From: Daphnia carinata
Taxonomy: Eukaryota > Arthropoda > Branchiopoda > Diplostraca > Daphniidae
NCBI RefSeq assembly: GCF_022539665.2
Contig: NC_081339.1
Location: 2,070,017 to 2,134,016 of the forward strand
Reading direction: 5' to 3'
DNA: 64,000 nucleotides
The notes beneath the pieces are model-generated. The model did not search any database. It was not told where the DNA came from and saw nothing but the letters and a program-made list of their open reading frames with translations. The position numbers were made by a program, and so were the translations under genes. Of the stretch, positions 40,526 through 51,360 are shown piece by piece (the stretch's first letter is position 1; each line of letters opens with the position of its first letter).

Positions 40526-43375
40526 ATGGGTAGTGCCTTGAGCAGCTTTTTTCAGTCTGGCAGTAACCTGCTTCCAGGCAATCATCGTGGCATGTCAGAG
40601 CATTCAAAACAAATTGTTCGCACTGTTTTTCATGCCCTTAGAGCCAATCCCAGAGTCACTGTTCAAAGACTGGAAGGATTGCTTTGTCAAATCCCCAAGG
40701 TTTTCAATTATCTTTTACTCATTAAATACTTAGTCTTCACAGTATTGTGTTCATCAAGCATTAACAACAAACAATTTATGTTTAGGGTGAGAATATTTTG
40801 TTGGCCCACAACGAAGAAGGATACAATTTGCTACAAAAATGTGTAGGACTTAACAATGTAGATATGGTGAGGTGGATATTGACCAGAAACATAGATATTA
40901 ATCGCGGAGCTTGCTCTTTACCTCTCCATATTGCTTGCCTCAAAGGGTAGGTGTACTTACTATGTCCCTCTTTTTTCTTGTTTTTTTTTTTTTTTTTTTT
41001 AATTGTGATATATCATCTTCGTTAGATATGAGGACATTGTGGAATTGCTTTTAAAACATGGAGGCCGCATCGATGTCGAAGCTCGAATGTGCTGGCCTGG
41101 ACCTCATAATCAAAACTGTGAAGAAAGATTTAAAAATTGTAAGAAAAAATAGAACATTTTTTTAATGATTCCCCATGATGGTGATCCTCATTTTTCGCCT
41201 GGCACATACAGCTGTTCCAGATGAATCTTTGGCAGACCGATCTAGTGACAAACTGCAAAGTGCTATTTATTACGGTATTGATGGTGATCAGGTAGCCATA
41301 CTTTGAATTTCTTCTTCAACTTAATTTGACTTTCGTTAAAAAAAAAAATTACCTTTTTCTACCATAGGTTGAAATTCTTGAGCTATTGACTCAACAAGGC
41401 GATGATCACTGGCTACCTTGGCAGCAAAAGCGACCTTTACTGCACATAGCTTGCGAACGTGGTGCTTGGAGTTGTGTTAAGTATTTAGTTGCAGAAAGAC
41501 CGGAGGAAATTAATCAATGCTATGATGAATATTATCCTTTACATCAGGTTCTTTCTTTACTCAATTCTTGCCTTGTTATTCACTGATGCTGATTACGTGC
41601 TATTAATAGGCTGCCTTGCACGATACGCGCTTCGTGGAGCTGTTAGTAGCCTGTGGGGCCCAAACAACTGTACGAACAGCTACTCAGCAAATGACGGTTC
41701 TACATGTTCTCTTCTTGCTGGGCAAGAAGTCGGCAGAAGATACCCTACAAACAGCAAAGCTATTACTTGACCATGGTCTGCGAGAGCTTATCAATGAAGC
41801 TGATTCTCTGGGCAATACTCCTCTTCATGCCCTGATCGTTCGTTACGCTTTGGAAGAGGCCAAATATGGGTATGGTTATGGATTCTCAGGAGGATATGGC
41901 GATCACCGTCAGGAAGAACCTCAGCCGTGGAACAAGTGGGATATGCTGCACATAGTGAGATACTTAATTCACCAGGTAAACAAAACATTTTGCAGTGATT
42001 CGTAAGCCCATGCAGATAAAATACCGTTCTTTCTCTTAGGGAGCGGGACCGAGCATTAATCAGTCGGGAAACTCTGCCTTGGCCTGTGTTCTAAGACACG
42101 TCCGTGACTGGGAATTTAGATACGAACTACTTGATATGCTGCTACAACACGGTGGCAATCCAAATGTGGTTGGGCGTGATGGATCTGTTCCCTTGATGGT
42201 CTGTTTGGTTCCGCTGATCAATAAGGATCCACTTCATCATTTTACACATACTATGAAGGTATGAAAATTAAATTCGAAATCAATCATTTCAATTACATTT
42301 TCCTGTGGTTTGGTAGGTTTTTTATCTAAATTGTGTTCGGCTTCTTTGTAAGCATGGCGCCCATACTAACTGTTCATCAAGGTCTAATTTAACGCCACTT
42401 CACGTCCTGGTTTTTACTGCCTCTGAAAATATAGCTTTGAATCGCGAAGAAGAAAAAGCACAGGTTCGTATTTCGCTGAGATAATTTCGAATCAGCTCTG
42501 GTAAACCATGTTTTGTTTTCAGGCATTTGCGTTTATTCGCCAACTGCTAGTGATTCTACTTCAACATGGTCTCGACCCAAATGTACGATTCTCACAACGC
42601 ACACAGCATATTCTTCTTTCGCTTATGGATATGGTGATGAATGCTCGTTCACCGGCTGATCTGGATCACGTTTATGCCCTCACACTGACGCTTCTTCAAT
42701 ACCGGGCCGATCCGAACGTACACATTGCTACCACGGAGCCTATGATTTGCCATTCGCAGTCGTCCGTTTTTCTCAAGAAATCATCCCACCAAGTTCTCTA
42801 CTATTACGTTCAGGTCTTTTGATTCGTTCATTATATCTTAAGCACGAATCCTATGTAGTATATGCTTTCAATTTCATTGGCAAAATGAAGTTGCTGTATC
42901 CTATTTTCTACATATTGTAGCAAAGGAGGCCTAAGGTTATCCTATCTGATAATAAGCCGTAAACGAATGTAGCAATCTAAACTTACAAAAACAAAATTCA
43001 CGTTCGTGATTAGACAGATTGATCTGTAAACGATTTGACGAAATTTTTACTTTTTATTAGGTAATTTTGCGTCGAGAAGAGCTGCTGCTAGATCCGGAAC
43101 AGCGTTACGCTCGCATCATCATACTTTATTATATGGCGATGGAACATCGGCCGTTGTACGCTTGCCTGAAGCTTCTTTATACACAGGCCGGTCTAGTCCC
43201 CATGAGATCGGCTCTCTGCCGCCTCATCCGCCAGCTTTACTCTCATCCGCGAAGTCTGAAGCAAATGTGCCGCGTCACCATCTACAACGCCGTCGGACGG
43301 TGTTCCGCCCTCAGCGTCAACAAATTGCCCCTACCAGGACCCCTCAAAGAGTACCTTCTCAGTTTCGATCCATAA
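40526..43375 (+). CDS. Ankyrin-repeat and SOCS-box protein
   Basis: Probable substrate receptor of a Cullin-RING ubiquitin ligase: ankyrin repeats would bind the target and the SOCS box Elongin B/C. Ten exons join in phase: 40526-40699, 40786-40946, 41026-41138, 41212-41291, 41368-41547, 41610-41975, 42040-42258, 42317-42463, 42523-42813 and 43061-43375, giving 681 residues. Ankyrin helices are visible at LPLHIACLKGYEDIVELLLK, PLLHIACERGAWSCVKYLV, YPLHQAALHDTRFVELLVAC, LLDMLLQHGGNPNVVGRDGS, LTPLHVLVFTASEN and LVILLQHGLDPNVRF, some of them degenerate. The C-terminal 40 residues fit a SOCS box: SLKQMCRVTIYNAVG followed by LPLPGPLKEYLLSF. A Gly/Tyr-rich insert (KYGYGYGFSGGYGD) lies in exon 6. 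The N-terminus starts MGSALSSFF, so N-myristoylation at Gly2 is possible. The exact ASB-type orthologue was not resolved. Confidence 0.88.
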
Positions 43376-44009
43376 AAAAATTCAGTTGAGCGATATACAT
43401 TTTAGCGGCACAGTGTGGCGCACAAGGAGACACGTTCACGTTTGGAACAAGTGTGTGCAAAAAATGTAAACGTATGTTTGTGCGTGTAAAATTGAATGCT
43501 GTTATCTTTTACTTAAGAAGACTCACGGACACAAAAATGTATATGATCATGTCAGATGATTTTCTGAAGGGATTTTATAAGTTCTATAAGCAAGTCTATT
43601 CATTCTGTAAGTAAGGTTTTTCTTCGCTATTTTGGTTGTAGACAGATTCGACAATTGCTGCTGTTACTCAATAGATGTCTTCAAATATTTAACATGTTCT
43701 ATTTCAAATGTTTCACAGGCTTTGCTGCATCGCGTCTAATCTTTTAAATGTCTATTTTTCGGCTTGATCGTGGAAACAAAGCCACGATGTAATACATCGT
43801 GAGTAAGCCCATCCTGATAGACGATAACGGTTTGGTTCGGTATTTAGATATAATCTCGTAGAATTGAACGTTATTAAATTATGTTGAATGGTTTTGTATT
43901 TTGAGATACAGAAGATATTAATGGGCAAAGACTCAAAAGAGTCATTTGGATGAAGCAGCTACAATACCAAGCTGTAGATATGTTAAACGTTCTTTCTTAT
44001 ACTTCCATA
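43376..44009. other. Convergent intergenic region and 3' UTRs
   Basis: Holds the 3' ends of the ankyrin/SOCS gene (plus) and the glycine-rich gene (minus). A perfect 19-nt hairpin with 9-bp arms and one central base lies at 43783-43801. No other feature is visible. Confidence 0.55.
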
Positions 44010-45502
44010 CTATTTTCTGTAAGCTCCACCTCCGGAACCGCCTCCGAATCCACCGCCTCCGGAAGAGCCACCGTATCCTCCACCGCCTCCAGATGAGCCA
44101 CCGTATCCTCCACCGCCTCCAGAGGAGCCTCCGTATCCTCCGCCATTTCCAGAGGAAGCATCGCCGTATCCACCATTTCCACTGCCTCCTGAAGAGCCTC
44201 CAAATCCACCGCCTCCGGAAGAACCACCATATCCACCACTTCCACCGCCTCCAGATGAACCTCCGTATCCACTACCTCCGGAGGAGCCACCGTTTCCTGC
44301 ACCAGAGCCTCCGTACCCGTTTCCGATACTTCCGCCTCCGGATGGCCCTCCATAGCCGCCACCTCCTGAGGATCCTCCGGATCCGCCGCCGCCGGAAGAG
44401 CCACCATATCTCCCACCTGAAGAGCCACCAAATGCACCGCCAGCTGAAGAACCTCCGTATCCACCGCTTGCGCCGCCTCCGGAGGAGCCACCGTATCCTG
44501 CTCCTGCAGAGCCTCCAAATCCACCACTTCCCGAAGAACCTCCATATCCACTGCCTCCTGACGGAGCTGCGTATCCGCTGCCGCCTTGGGAGCCTCCAAA
44601 TCCACCACCTCCGGAAGAGCCTCCGTATCCACCGCCTCCACCGCCTCCTGATGAGCCTCCGTACCCAGCGCCTGCACTGCCTCCTGAAGAGCCACCATAG
44701 CCTCCGCCCGAAGGGCCGACATTGCCGCCACCTCCTGCAGGGCCTCTGTATCCACCACCTCCGGATGATCCTCCGAATCCGCCGCCTCCTGATGAGCCTC
44801 CGTTTCCGCCGCCTCCTGAAGAGCCTCCATATCCGCCACTTCCACTGCCGCCGGATAGGCCTCCAAAACCACCGCCTGCTGAAGAACCGTATCCGCCGGC
44901 TGCGCCGCCTCCAGATGACCCGCCGTAACTTCTGAATCCACCTCCTCCTCCGCCACTTCCACGGTAAGCACCGCCTCCCCCTCCGCCTCCACCTCCGCCT
45001 CCACCGCTACCATAGGATCTCATAGCACGGCCTGCAAATCAAAGCATTTGATAGTTTGGCATGAAATACGGATAGAGCCGTCGTTTTAAGAGGTAACGAT
45101 ATTTTTGCTTGTAAAAATGTAAGTGAATTTCATAGGATAAAACGCAATAGCGAGAGAATGCGAAGTTACATTTGGACGGCTAGAGTTATTTAGGGTTAAA
45201 CTGATTGATTAGGAAAGGAACTACTAATTCGTTGTTAAAAGAAAATCGGTAGAAGTATATTGGATAAGCAAGTCCTATTGCTAACTTTAGTTCAACAAAC
45301 TAACTCAATTTTACGTGATGAGAGTTGCAAATCGGAATTGTATTTACCAGACGATCCTTTATTGAGGAAGAACGCATCTGATGTCTTGCTGATGGCGATG
45401 ACCGCTACCAGAAGGCAACTGCACAGCAGTATCTAAAAATGAATTCAATGGGACACGTTAAACCGATTAGTTTTGAATGTTTTGATTATTTACCTTCGTC
45501 AT
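44010..45502 (-). CDS. Secreted glycine-rich repeat protein
   Basis: Probable structural extracellular or cuticle-associated protein. Three exons join in phase: 45502-45494 (only MTK), 45432-45348 and 45031-44010, giving 371 residues. Residues 1-24 form a classic signal peptide (MTKILLCSCLLVAVIAIS, then KTSDA). The mature protein is almost entirely Gly, Ser and Tyr in units such as GGYGGSSGGG and GGFGGSSGGG and ends GGAYRK. The very short first coding exon followed by a signal-peptide exon is common among arthropod cuticle genes. The GGN-repeat composition keeps other frames open on both strands; those are not genes. A TATA box lies about 120 bp upstream of the ATG. Silk-like or antimicrobial glycine-rich proteins are alternatives, since composition alone cannot decide. 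Confidence 0.85.
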
Positions 45503-45620
45503 TGTTGCAAGTTTGAGAGCAAAAGAGAGCAAAAGAGCAAGTTTGAGAGGATGGATTTGAGAAGTGTTGATCAGGTCTTGAGCTCGGCTCAACGTCTGCT
45601 TTCGGTCATGAAATCTTCCT

Positions 45621-45629
45621 GCTTTTATA
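45621..45629 (-). promoter_or_regulatory. TATA box of the glycine-rich gene
   Basis: On the minus strand the sequence reads TATAAAAGC. Transcription would start about 30 bp downstream (near 45,595), leaving a 5' UTR of about 90 nt before the ATG at 45,502. Confidence 0.65.
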
Positions 45630-47526
45630 CTGTTACATCAACCACTAATAATCATGCCACTTGAAGCTATCATTTTTTTCCTTCTTTGACAAATCATGAC
45701 GAGTAGAAAATGGAGGGTGAGAGAGAGCGCGACGATGCGCTTCTTTGCCAAGGCTCAGTAAATTAGTAGAGTGGAGATATTTTGCACAAAAGAAGAAAAA
45801 AAAATCAACATGACAATAAAAATTGTGAATCGCATCTCTTTCGGCCCTCCAGCCATAGCCAACAGCGAGGAGATGAGGTTGTGTAAAGGGAAAGGCATCA
45901 AACACTTTCGCTTCTTTTATTGTTTACCGAGACTAAGGTGTAGTTAAGAAGGACTTTTCGATTTCTCCCCTCTCTTTATGCGCACTTAATGACTGACGAT
46001 GATTCTTCTTCGACGTGGCCCCAGTACACCATCCATGTCTTTCGATTTCAAAGCAATCTCCAACCATGAAAACTTCAACACTCTTGGCTACGCAGTGAAT
46101 ACATCCAAGTTATGATTGAATGGTACTAATCAGAACAGACTGTTAATCTGCCTTTGCACCAAGTTTGGGTTTAAAATATTCAGTTTAAACATGATTGTGT
46201 TTGTGCTATTATTCTTCCACTTTTTTTTTCAGTCAAAGGGAACCGCATCTAAAATAGATCCGCTCTAATGCGCAGCTTTTTATATATATATTTTTCGAGT
46301 CATGCTTTGCTGGCGAAGGGGAAAAACTGCTCTTGTGATTCGCGCGTTCTGCGGTTTCGTATTTAGAAGAATGATGAATAATCCTTTTCATTTTTGAACT
46401 AGAAATAATAATAAACATCACAGCGTTTTGAAGTTCCCGTTTCTATCTTGGTGAATGGCAAATATTTGCAAGAAGAGAAATAAATGAACAGTGAAAACGT
46501 TTCAGCGTGACACAACAACTCACGCAACTTAAAAAAAAGCATGTCTAACGTGCTTTCTTAAAAAAGAAATTATGCAGTGGATCACCTTTTGCTTTGCTGA
46601 TGTCACCAACGTTATCATTCATTCATGTATTTTTAATATGTAATTATTTTCAGAAGGGTAGGAACTATCCGAAAAGAATTTCATTCCTTTCTGTTTAAGT
46701 ACTAATGGCTATAGAGAAAATGTCATTCGGGTTGCATCCTCATGCTCAGTAAGATGTGAAATGTAGTTTGTTGAACGGTAGTGTAAGTTTTTGCGTTTAA
46801 AAAAAAGGCTCTAACTATGAAGCAAGGAACATTTCTTGGCAGCAAATAGTTCCTTGGGCGTTGTGCAAAGAAGGTATGGTTACGCATATAAGGTCAAACC
46901 ATTTAGCGAAAATACCCCATTTTTTTTTTTTGTGAGTGCACTAGCAAATTTTTTTTTTCTTAGTCGAAGATGATGTTTGATCCAATCAGCAATCAAATTT
47001 CTAGCTATTCCGGCTACAGTAAAAGGGATTTCTACAACGCCATCAGTTATGACTTCTGAGTGTGTTTAAGGTAATATGCATTTTTAAATAACGCTAAAAT
47101 GCTTACGGCTACCTGTTCTAGAAACGTGACAGCCTCAAGCATCAGGAAGTCTGTCGAATATTAATGATAAGAGAATATAGCCTTGCTGTTGCTCAAGAAG
47201 CAAGCCACGCCTCATAAGACACTAGTACAATACGTTATTTGAACGAGAAACTACGCGTTTTCATAAATACAGTGAAAAGCTAAGTTGTGGGAAAAAATCT
47301 TGAGGTATTAGTTGAGTATGGTCATCTTAATTTTCGCAATACGTGCATGTGTGTAGATCAAATAGGTGCGCTTATATGTCTCTTAATAAGTCAAATTTAA
47401 TAAGGTATTTAAATACCTACCGGCACTATGTATTGACGTCTTATTCTGAACCCCTTCATAGTTTATGTACTGTAAGATAATACTTATAATTAATTTCGCT
47501 TCATCGATAGCCGTCCTGCTGTTGTG
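45630..47526. other. Intergenic region between divergent genes
   Basis: A/T-rich sequence between the glycine-rich gene (minus) and the lectin gene (plus). I see no gene. A pyrimidine-poor AG just before the lectin start could be the 3' end of a 5' UTR intron. A poly(T) and TA tract occurs near 46,280. Confidence 0.55.
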
Positions 47527-49536
47527 ATGATGTCCCTTCGAACGGTAGTTTTGTTCCTGCCCGTTTTATTTGTCGGTTCGATCAAGTCAAATGACCCAGA
47601 AGAGCCAACTAGTAAATTTTTGATTTCTTTCTAATCCTAAGTTTGCAATCGTGTTAACATTTTCTTGTACATTTAACTAATTAGGATTTAAAAGAATCAT
47701 CGTTGGCAATGGCTCTGCTGTGCTGCCTCCACGACCACTACCCATCGGGAATTTGTCCAGCGCTCTAGGAGAAGCAGATTGCTACCTTGTTAACAGCCGT
47801 TTCTATTGCATTAGCCAATTTCTGGTATGTTTTATAATCTTAGTGGGTAATGGCAATCTGATATCAAGTTTTGATAAACGTTGAAACAGGCTAGTTTTAC
47901 GGATTCCAACCGATACTGCCGTGAAGAAAACATGAAACTGCTTTATTTAGAAAACGAAGAAGAGCATGAATACCTTTACGATTTTATGGGCAGCAACTAC
48001 CGTAATCAACTAGTTTTCAGTCTTCACTTTAAAATATTGATTTCAGTCATTTTTCTTTAAATACAGGTGCGTCGGGCAAACTGTTACACAAAACAGACTT
48101 CGCCAGTGATGAAGACTATTCTGCTTACGTTTTCGATAACATAAGTCCGGGAATGTTGGTGAAATGCATATCTGTGGTGCGTATAGACTTTTAGGATTTA
48201 TAGTTGATGAGTTATTCAAATTCCAAAGTGGCTACCAATCCTACCATAAAACCAATTTGTTTCTACATTTTTTAAAACCATTTAGTTGACGCGAAAACTA
48301 ATACTTTATTCTGAACAAGCGCTTAATTTTGGTTATAGGAAATTAGATTTCATCGAATTCAACGCCAAAATTTCAAACCTGAATTTTATTACGAAAAGTC
48401 GGGTTTAAAAAAGTCGGGCTGGGCTTAAAAAGTCGGGCTTAAAGTCAGGTTAATTTATTTGTTTATTTTTTCAGGGGAAGGGCGTTCAAGTTCGGTTCCT
48501 AAGTGGTTGGTGCGTTAATTACTGGAAAGTGGATTGTCACTAAATAACCATGCAGGATCTCTATAAAATTAGCGAAATAAGTTGTAAACCAGAGAAAAGG
48601 AGCTGTGCCTATAAAATAAGGAGGGTTATATCGCTTAACATAAGACATGGTTGCATGCCATAATTTGATGAGTTTCATAAAATCAACATCATCTAATAAT
48701 CCTCGTGAGCTCTTCTTTCGCTGATGAGGCTAAATAATTGGTAATATCTGAGTATAAATTCCTATTTTGAAAATAATTGCAGTGTGGAAGCCAAATACGG
48801 CCTTCTGTAGACGAAGGTCGAGTGCTAGATTACGAGGACCGTGAGTATATAGGATTGGCCGTAAAAGTGCAATGGAAAACGGGCATAGTTAGGTGGTATC
48901 CGGCGCAGAATCTGATAATGGGTGCCTTTCGTAGTCAAAATAACAGTAACAATCGCCGGCCGGCTGAAGGGGTGTTGACCCTGGAAGAGGATATATTTGA
49001 GCCAGGCGATAAGGTACGTATTCGTCTATCTGCTGACATGTCAGTGGACAATTTAATGGCACCTCAGCAAACCCAACGAAGCGAGATCGGGATTATCTCA
49101 GGTTATGGATTTTAAATTTTGGGGTCTCGAACTCAAATCAAATGTTTGGTTTTTAACTTTACAGATTTGGATTTTTCTGGTGGAATTGGATTGGTCCACT
49201 TCCCGAGTAACAGAGCATGGCGAGGTCCTTTGGCTTCCTTGGAAATAGTCGATAAGCGGAAAGGTAAGTAATGTTTGGGTCACAGAAAATGATTCAAATT
49301 TAGCAACATGTGCTTATTTCTAAGGACTAGGCACCTACTGGACATCAGGGAGAAGGAATAGGCAAAATAATTGGCTGTGGACAAGCAATAATGAACGTTT
49401 GAGTTACACCAATTGGGCTACCGAAGAACAACACTCGGTACATAGAGGAAACTGCCTCCAAATTAAATATCACAAACACGGAAAATGGTATTCTGCTAGC
49501 TGTGCTGACCGAAATTATTTTATTTGCAAGAAATGA
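47527..49536 (+). CDS. Secreted C-type lectin with an inserted exon cassette
   Basis: Seven exons join in phase: 47527-47611, 47685-47824, 47890-48001, 48067-48176, 48783-49101, 49165-49263 and 49325-49536, giving 358 residues. Exon 1 is a signal peptide (LRTVVLFLPVLFVGSIKS). Exons 2-3 (residues 29-112) carry the first half of a C-type lectin domain (CYLVNSRFYC; RYCREENMKLLYLENEEEHE). Exon 7 (289-358) carries the second half (TYWTSGRR; NNWLWTSNNERLSYTNWA; GNCLQI; KWYSASCADRNYFICKK). Between them exons 4-6 add 176 residues with no lectin features. These form two similar SH3-like units, GMLVKCISV...VKVQWKTGIVRWYPAQNL and GDKVRIRLS...IGLVHFPSNRAWRGPLASLE. The cassette has phase 1 at both ends, so joining exon 3 to exon 7 gives a continuous 182-residue lectin. 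The EPN/QPD and WND calcium and sugar motifs are not evident, so carbohydrate binding is doubtful. Confidence 0.8.
48067..49263 (+). other. Phase 1-1 exon cassette inside the lectin domain
   Basis: Exons 4-6 (110 + 319 + 99 = 528 nt, 176 codons) enter and leave in phase 1, so they can be included or skipped without a frameshift. They encode two units of about 60-70 residues with the pattern G-x-x-V-K/R, a gap, G-x-V/I, then V-x-V/F and W-x-P-x-x-L. This loosely resembles the SH3-like repeats of Mind bomb/HERC2-type proteins. The family link is a guess from pattern; the phase arithmetic is read directly. Confidence 0.7.
48475..48543 (+). CDS. Possible alternative terminal exon of the lectin gene
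   Basis: A strong acceptor (T-rich tract then CAG) precedes 23 codons in phase 0, matching the phase at the end of exon 4, and ends in TAA. The encoded GKGVQVRFLSGWCVNYWKVD resembles the strand that exon 5 supplies (VKVQWKTGIVRWYP). Use of this exon would give a secreted protein of about 171 residues lacking the second lectin half. It lies just after short AGTCGGGCTTA-type repeats also found at the transposon nest, so it may be a recently exonised or decaying duplicate. Confidence 0.4.
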   Translation, partial: GKGVQVRFLSGWCVNYWKVDCH

Positions 49537-50214
49537 ATGCATTATTGCACGAAAATTTATTGGTGGTGAACAAGTGAGTGCCCTTAACTTTTCATTAATT
49601 ACCAATTTTGAAACATTAAAATTCTGTCCATCTTCAAGAATTTAAATTCTTTTCGTTTTTAGTTAATTTTTAGTCATGCAATATTTTCATTTAGGAACAG
49701 ACTTATTAAAATTTATGGGGAACTAAATAACTTACGACACGAATTTGAGTTAAACTCGTCGGTTTATATCTGGCGCTAGTTGCCGTCCAATTTCATTTCT
49801 ATCACTACCAGGGGATGTGCAGTTGGACATTCCTCCAAGCTGTTCGGAAAGTTCGGCCTTTAAAAACTATCTTTGGCATTGACTATTACCATTTATTATC
49901 TGGACATTCATTGCTGAAACAGGGTGCAAATATTTTTGGAGGTATAACATGGTTTTATTTGTCTGATTCTTGTAAGATGTGTAATATAATGAGAACCTTT
50001 CTATATTCTTATAGCTTTTTCGTTTTTTTCTGGAATTTGATGGCCTTGGCGCATAATCTGCCTTGGTCTTGGCTTGCATCGTTAAGAAGGAACGCCATTT
50101 CGCTGTCTTTCCCTCTCATTGCCGGCATTCTCATCTACTCTGATTATTCCTACACTCAAAAGTGTAAGGCTCGCAAAGTTTCTCTAGTAAACGGACAATC
50201 CGAAGATCTTGAAA
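49537..50214. other. Intergenic region upstream of NDUFB1
   Basis: Holds the lectin 3' UTR and the NDUFB1 promoter and 5' UTR. A plus-strand open stretch at 49815-50228 overlaps the NDUFB1 start in another frame and has no recognisable domain. I treat it as chance. Confidence 0.5.
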
Positions 50215-50412
50215 ATGTCCATGGTTAAAGAACTTTCCATGACATGGAGCTTTGTAAAGCAGCGAAAACACTTGGTGATCATCATCCCTATTGCCACCTA
50301 CCTGATTGGATGGAAATTGGAGAAAATTGAGTACGAAAGGATGACTTTATTTAGAGATAGAACTGCTTTGTTTGGAAGAGAGCATGGTCCAAATTACAAA
50401 CCATCATGGTGA
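50215..50412 (+). CDS. NDUFB1: NADH dehydrogenase 1 beta subcomplex subunit 1 (NDUFB1)
   Basis: Small accessory subunit of mitochondrial complex I, in the membrane arm. A single uninterrupted exon encodes 65 residues (62-63 if the second ATG at 50221 is used). It has a basic N-terminal stretch (SFVKQRKH), one transmembrane helix (LVIIIPIATYLIGW), then the family-typical charged segment YERMTLFRDRTALFGRE, which corresponds to the DERLTAFRNKS-type segment of vertebrate NDUFB1. Length is slightly above the roughly 58 residues usual for the family. No intron or upstream exon is needed. An AATAAA signal lies 38 nt after the stop, and the gene converges on TAF12. Confidence 0.85.
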   Translation: MSMVKELSMTWSFVKQRKHLVIIIPIATYLIGWKLEKIEYERMTLFRDRTALFGREHGPNYKPSW

Positions 50413-50449
50413 TTGTACTTTATATAAGGCAGTTGTAATGTAGATTGCA

Positions 50450-50455
50450 AATAAA
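50450..50455 (+). terminator. Poly(A) signal of NDUFB1
   Basis: AATAAA 38 nt downstream of the NDUFB1 stop. Confidence 0.7.
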
Positions 50456-50474
50456 CAGATAAAAGTCATACATT

Positions 50475-50480
50475 TTTATT
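50475..50480 (-). terminator. Poly(A) signal of TAF12
   Basis: Minus-strand AATAAA about 30 nt after the TAF12 stop and only 20 bp from the opposing NDUFB1 signal. Confidence 0.7.
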
Positions 50481-50508
50481 CACCCTCACAAAATTGATCC
50501 ACATGAAT

Positions 50509-51091
50509 TCAAAATTTTTTCATTTGTTTCCGTATCAGAGCCATTCGTTGTTTATGAGCTTCAGTCACTGGTGCCCTCTTGTATGGTCGTAGCTCATCTG
50601 TTCCAAATCCAGGAATCCACATATTCCACTGTCGTTCTACAAATTTGTTTCAATAGCTATAATACAATGGTAAAAACAAATAAAAAAACTAATACCTAAA
50701 TGCATCTGAACATCAGTCACGTCTAATGCAGTAGCTTGTCTGTGTTTTGCAAGTTGGCAAGAAGCATTCACCGTAGACTCAATGAAATCATCAGCAATTT
50801 GCAACAGTAGCTCCTCAACTTCTTCATCTAACTGTTCATTGGGGTCTACTTCTCTAACCAAGTCTTGAAGTCTGCTCCTTGTAAGAACCTAAGGTTTCAG
50901 CGTTCCCGAATGACAAATACTTTAGTTAGCCAAATGAACAAATTAAAAAACACAAAATAATGAATTTTCCAAAGACAATTATCTGACATTAATCGTCTCA
51001 CCTGGTTTTCATTATTCACTCCACTGCTTGAACTCGAATTCTGTGCATTTGAATAGTTTGTTGATGACGAACCTGAAGTGTTCTGCGACAT
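50509..51091 (-). CDS. Taf12: TFIID subunit 12 (TAF12)
   Basis: Histone-fold subunit of TFIID (and SAGA in other animals), pairing with TAF4 in the nucleus. Three exons join in phase: 51091-51002, 50888-50696 and 50636-50509, giving 136 residues. Residues 1-30 are a Ser/Asn-rich disordered leader. The histone fold follows: VLTRSRLQDLVREVDPNEQL, LLLQIADDFIESTVNASCQL and AKHRQATALDVTDVQMHL. The conserved C-terminal signature is ERQWNMWIPGFGTDELRPYK and then EAHKQRMALIRKQ. It closely follows vertebrate TAF12 from the histone fold to the end, so identity is firm. The N-terminal leader is short relative to many orthologues. Confidence 0.96.
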
Positions 51092-51360
51092 TTATGTTGA
51101 AGTTGATGACACTACTAAATTGTTTTCGTTAACAGCGTCTCTACGAACTTGTTCTCGGTACTGGTTTACACACTTCTTAGAAAAAGATTTTATAGAGTTG
51201 AATTTCTATCAAGGCTAATAATCCTATACCGTTTCTCACAGGGATAGCAAACAGTATCTCCGCTGTATGTTACACGGCCAAGATCCGTCCTACCACCAAA
51301 TAGGTAGTGAATATATTACGATTGTTGCACGGGCAGTCACATTCCGCTAGGGGCGCTATA

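Noticed and set aside
43946-45013. Long open frames on the plus strand (about 329 codons) and in a second minus frame (about 338 codons) over the glycine-rich gene
   Set aside because: They are by-products of GGN-type repeats, giving monotonous His/Arg/Leu or Val/Glu/Ala strings. The glycine frame has the signal peptide, splice sites and TATA box.
49815-50228. 137-codon open frame overlapping the NDUFB1 start
   Set aside because: No recognisable domain, and it shares sequence with the real NDUFB1 start in another frame. More likely 5' flank.
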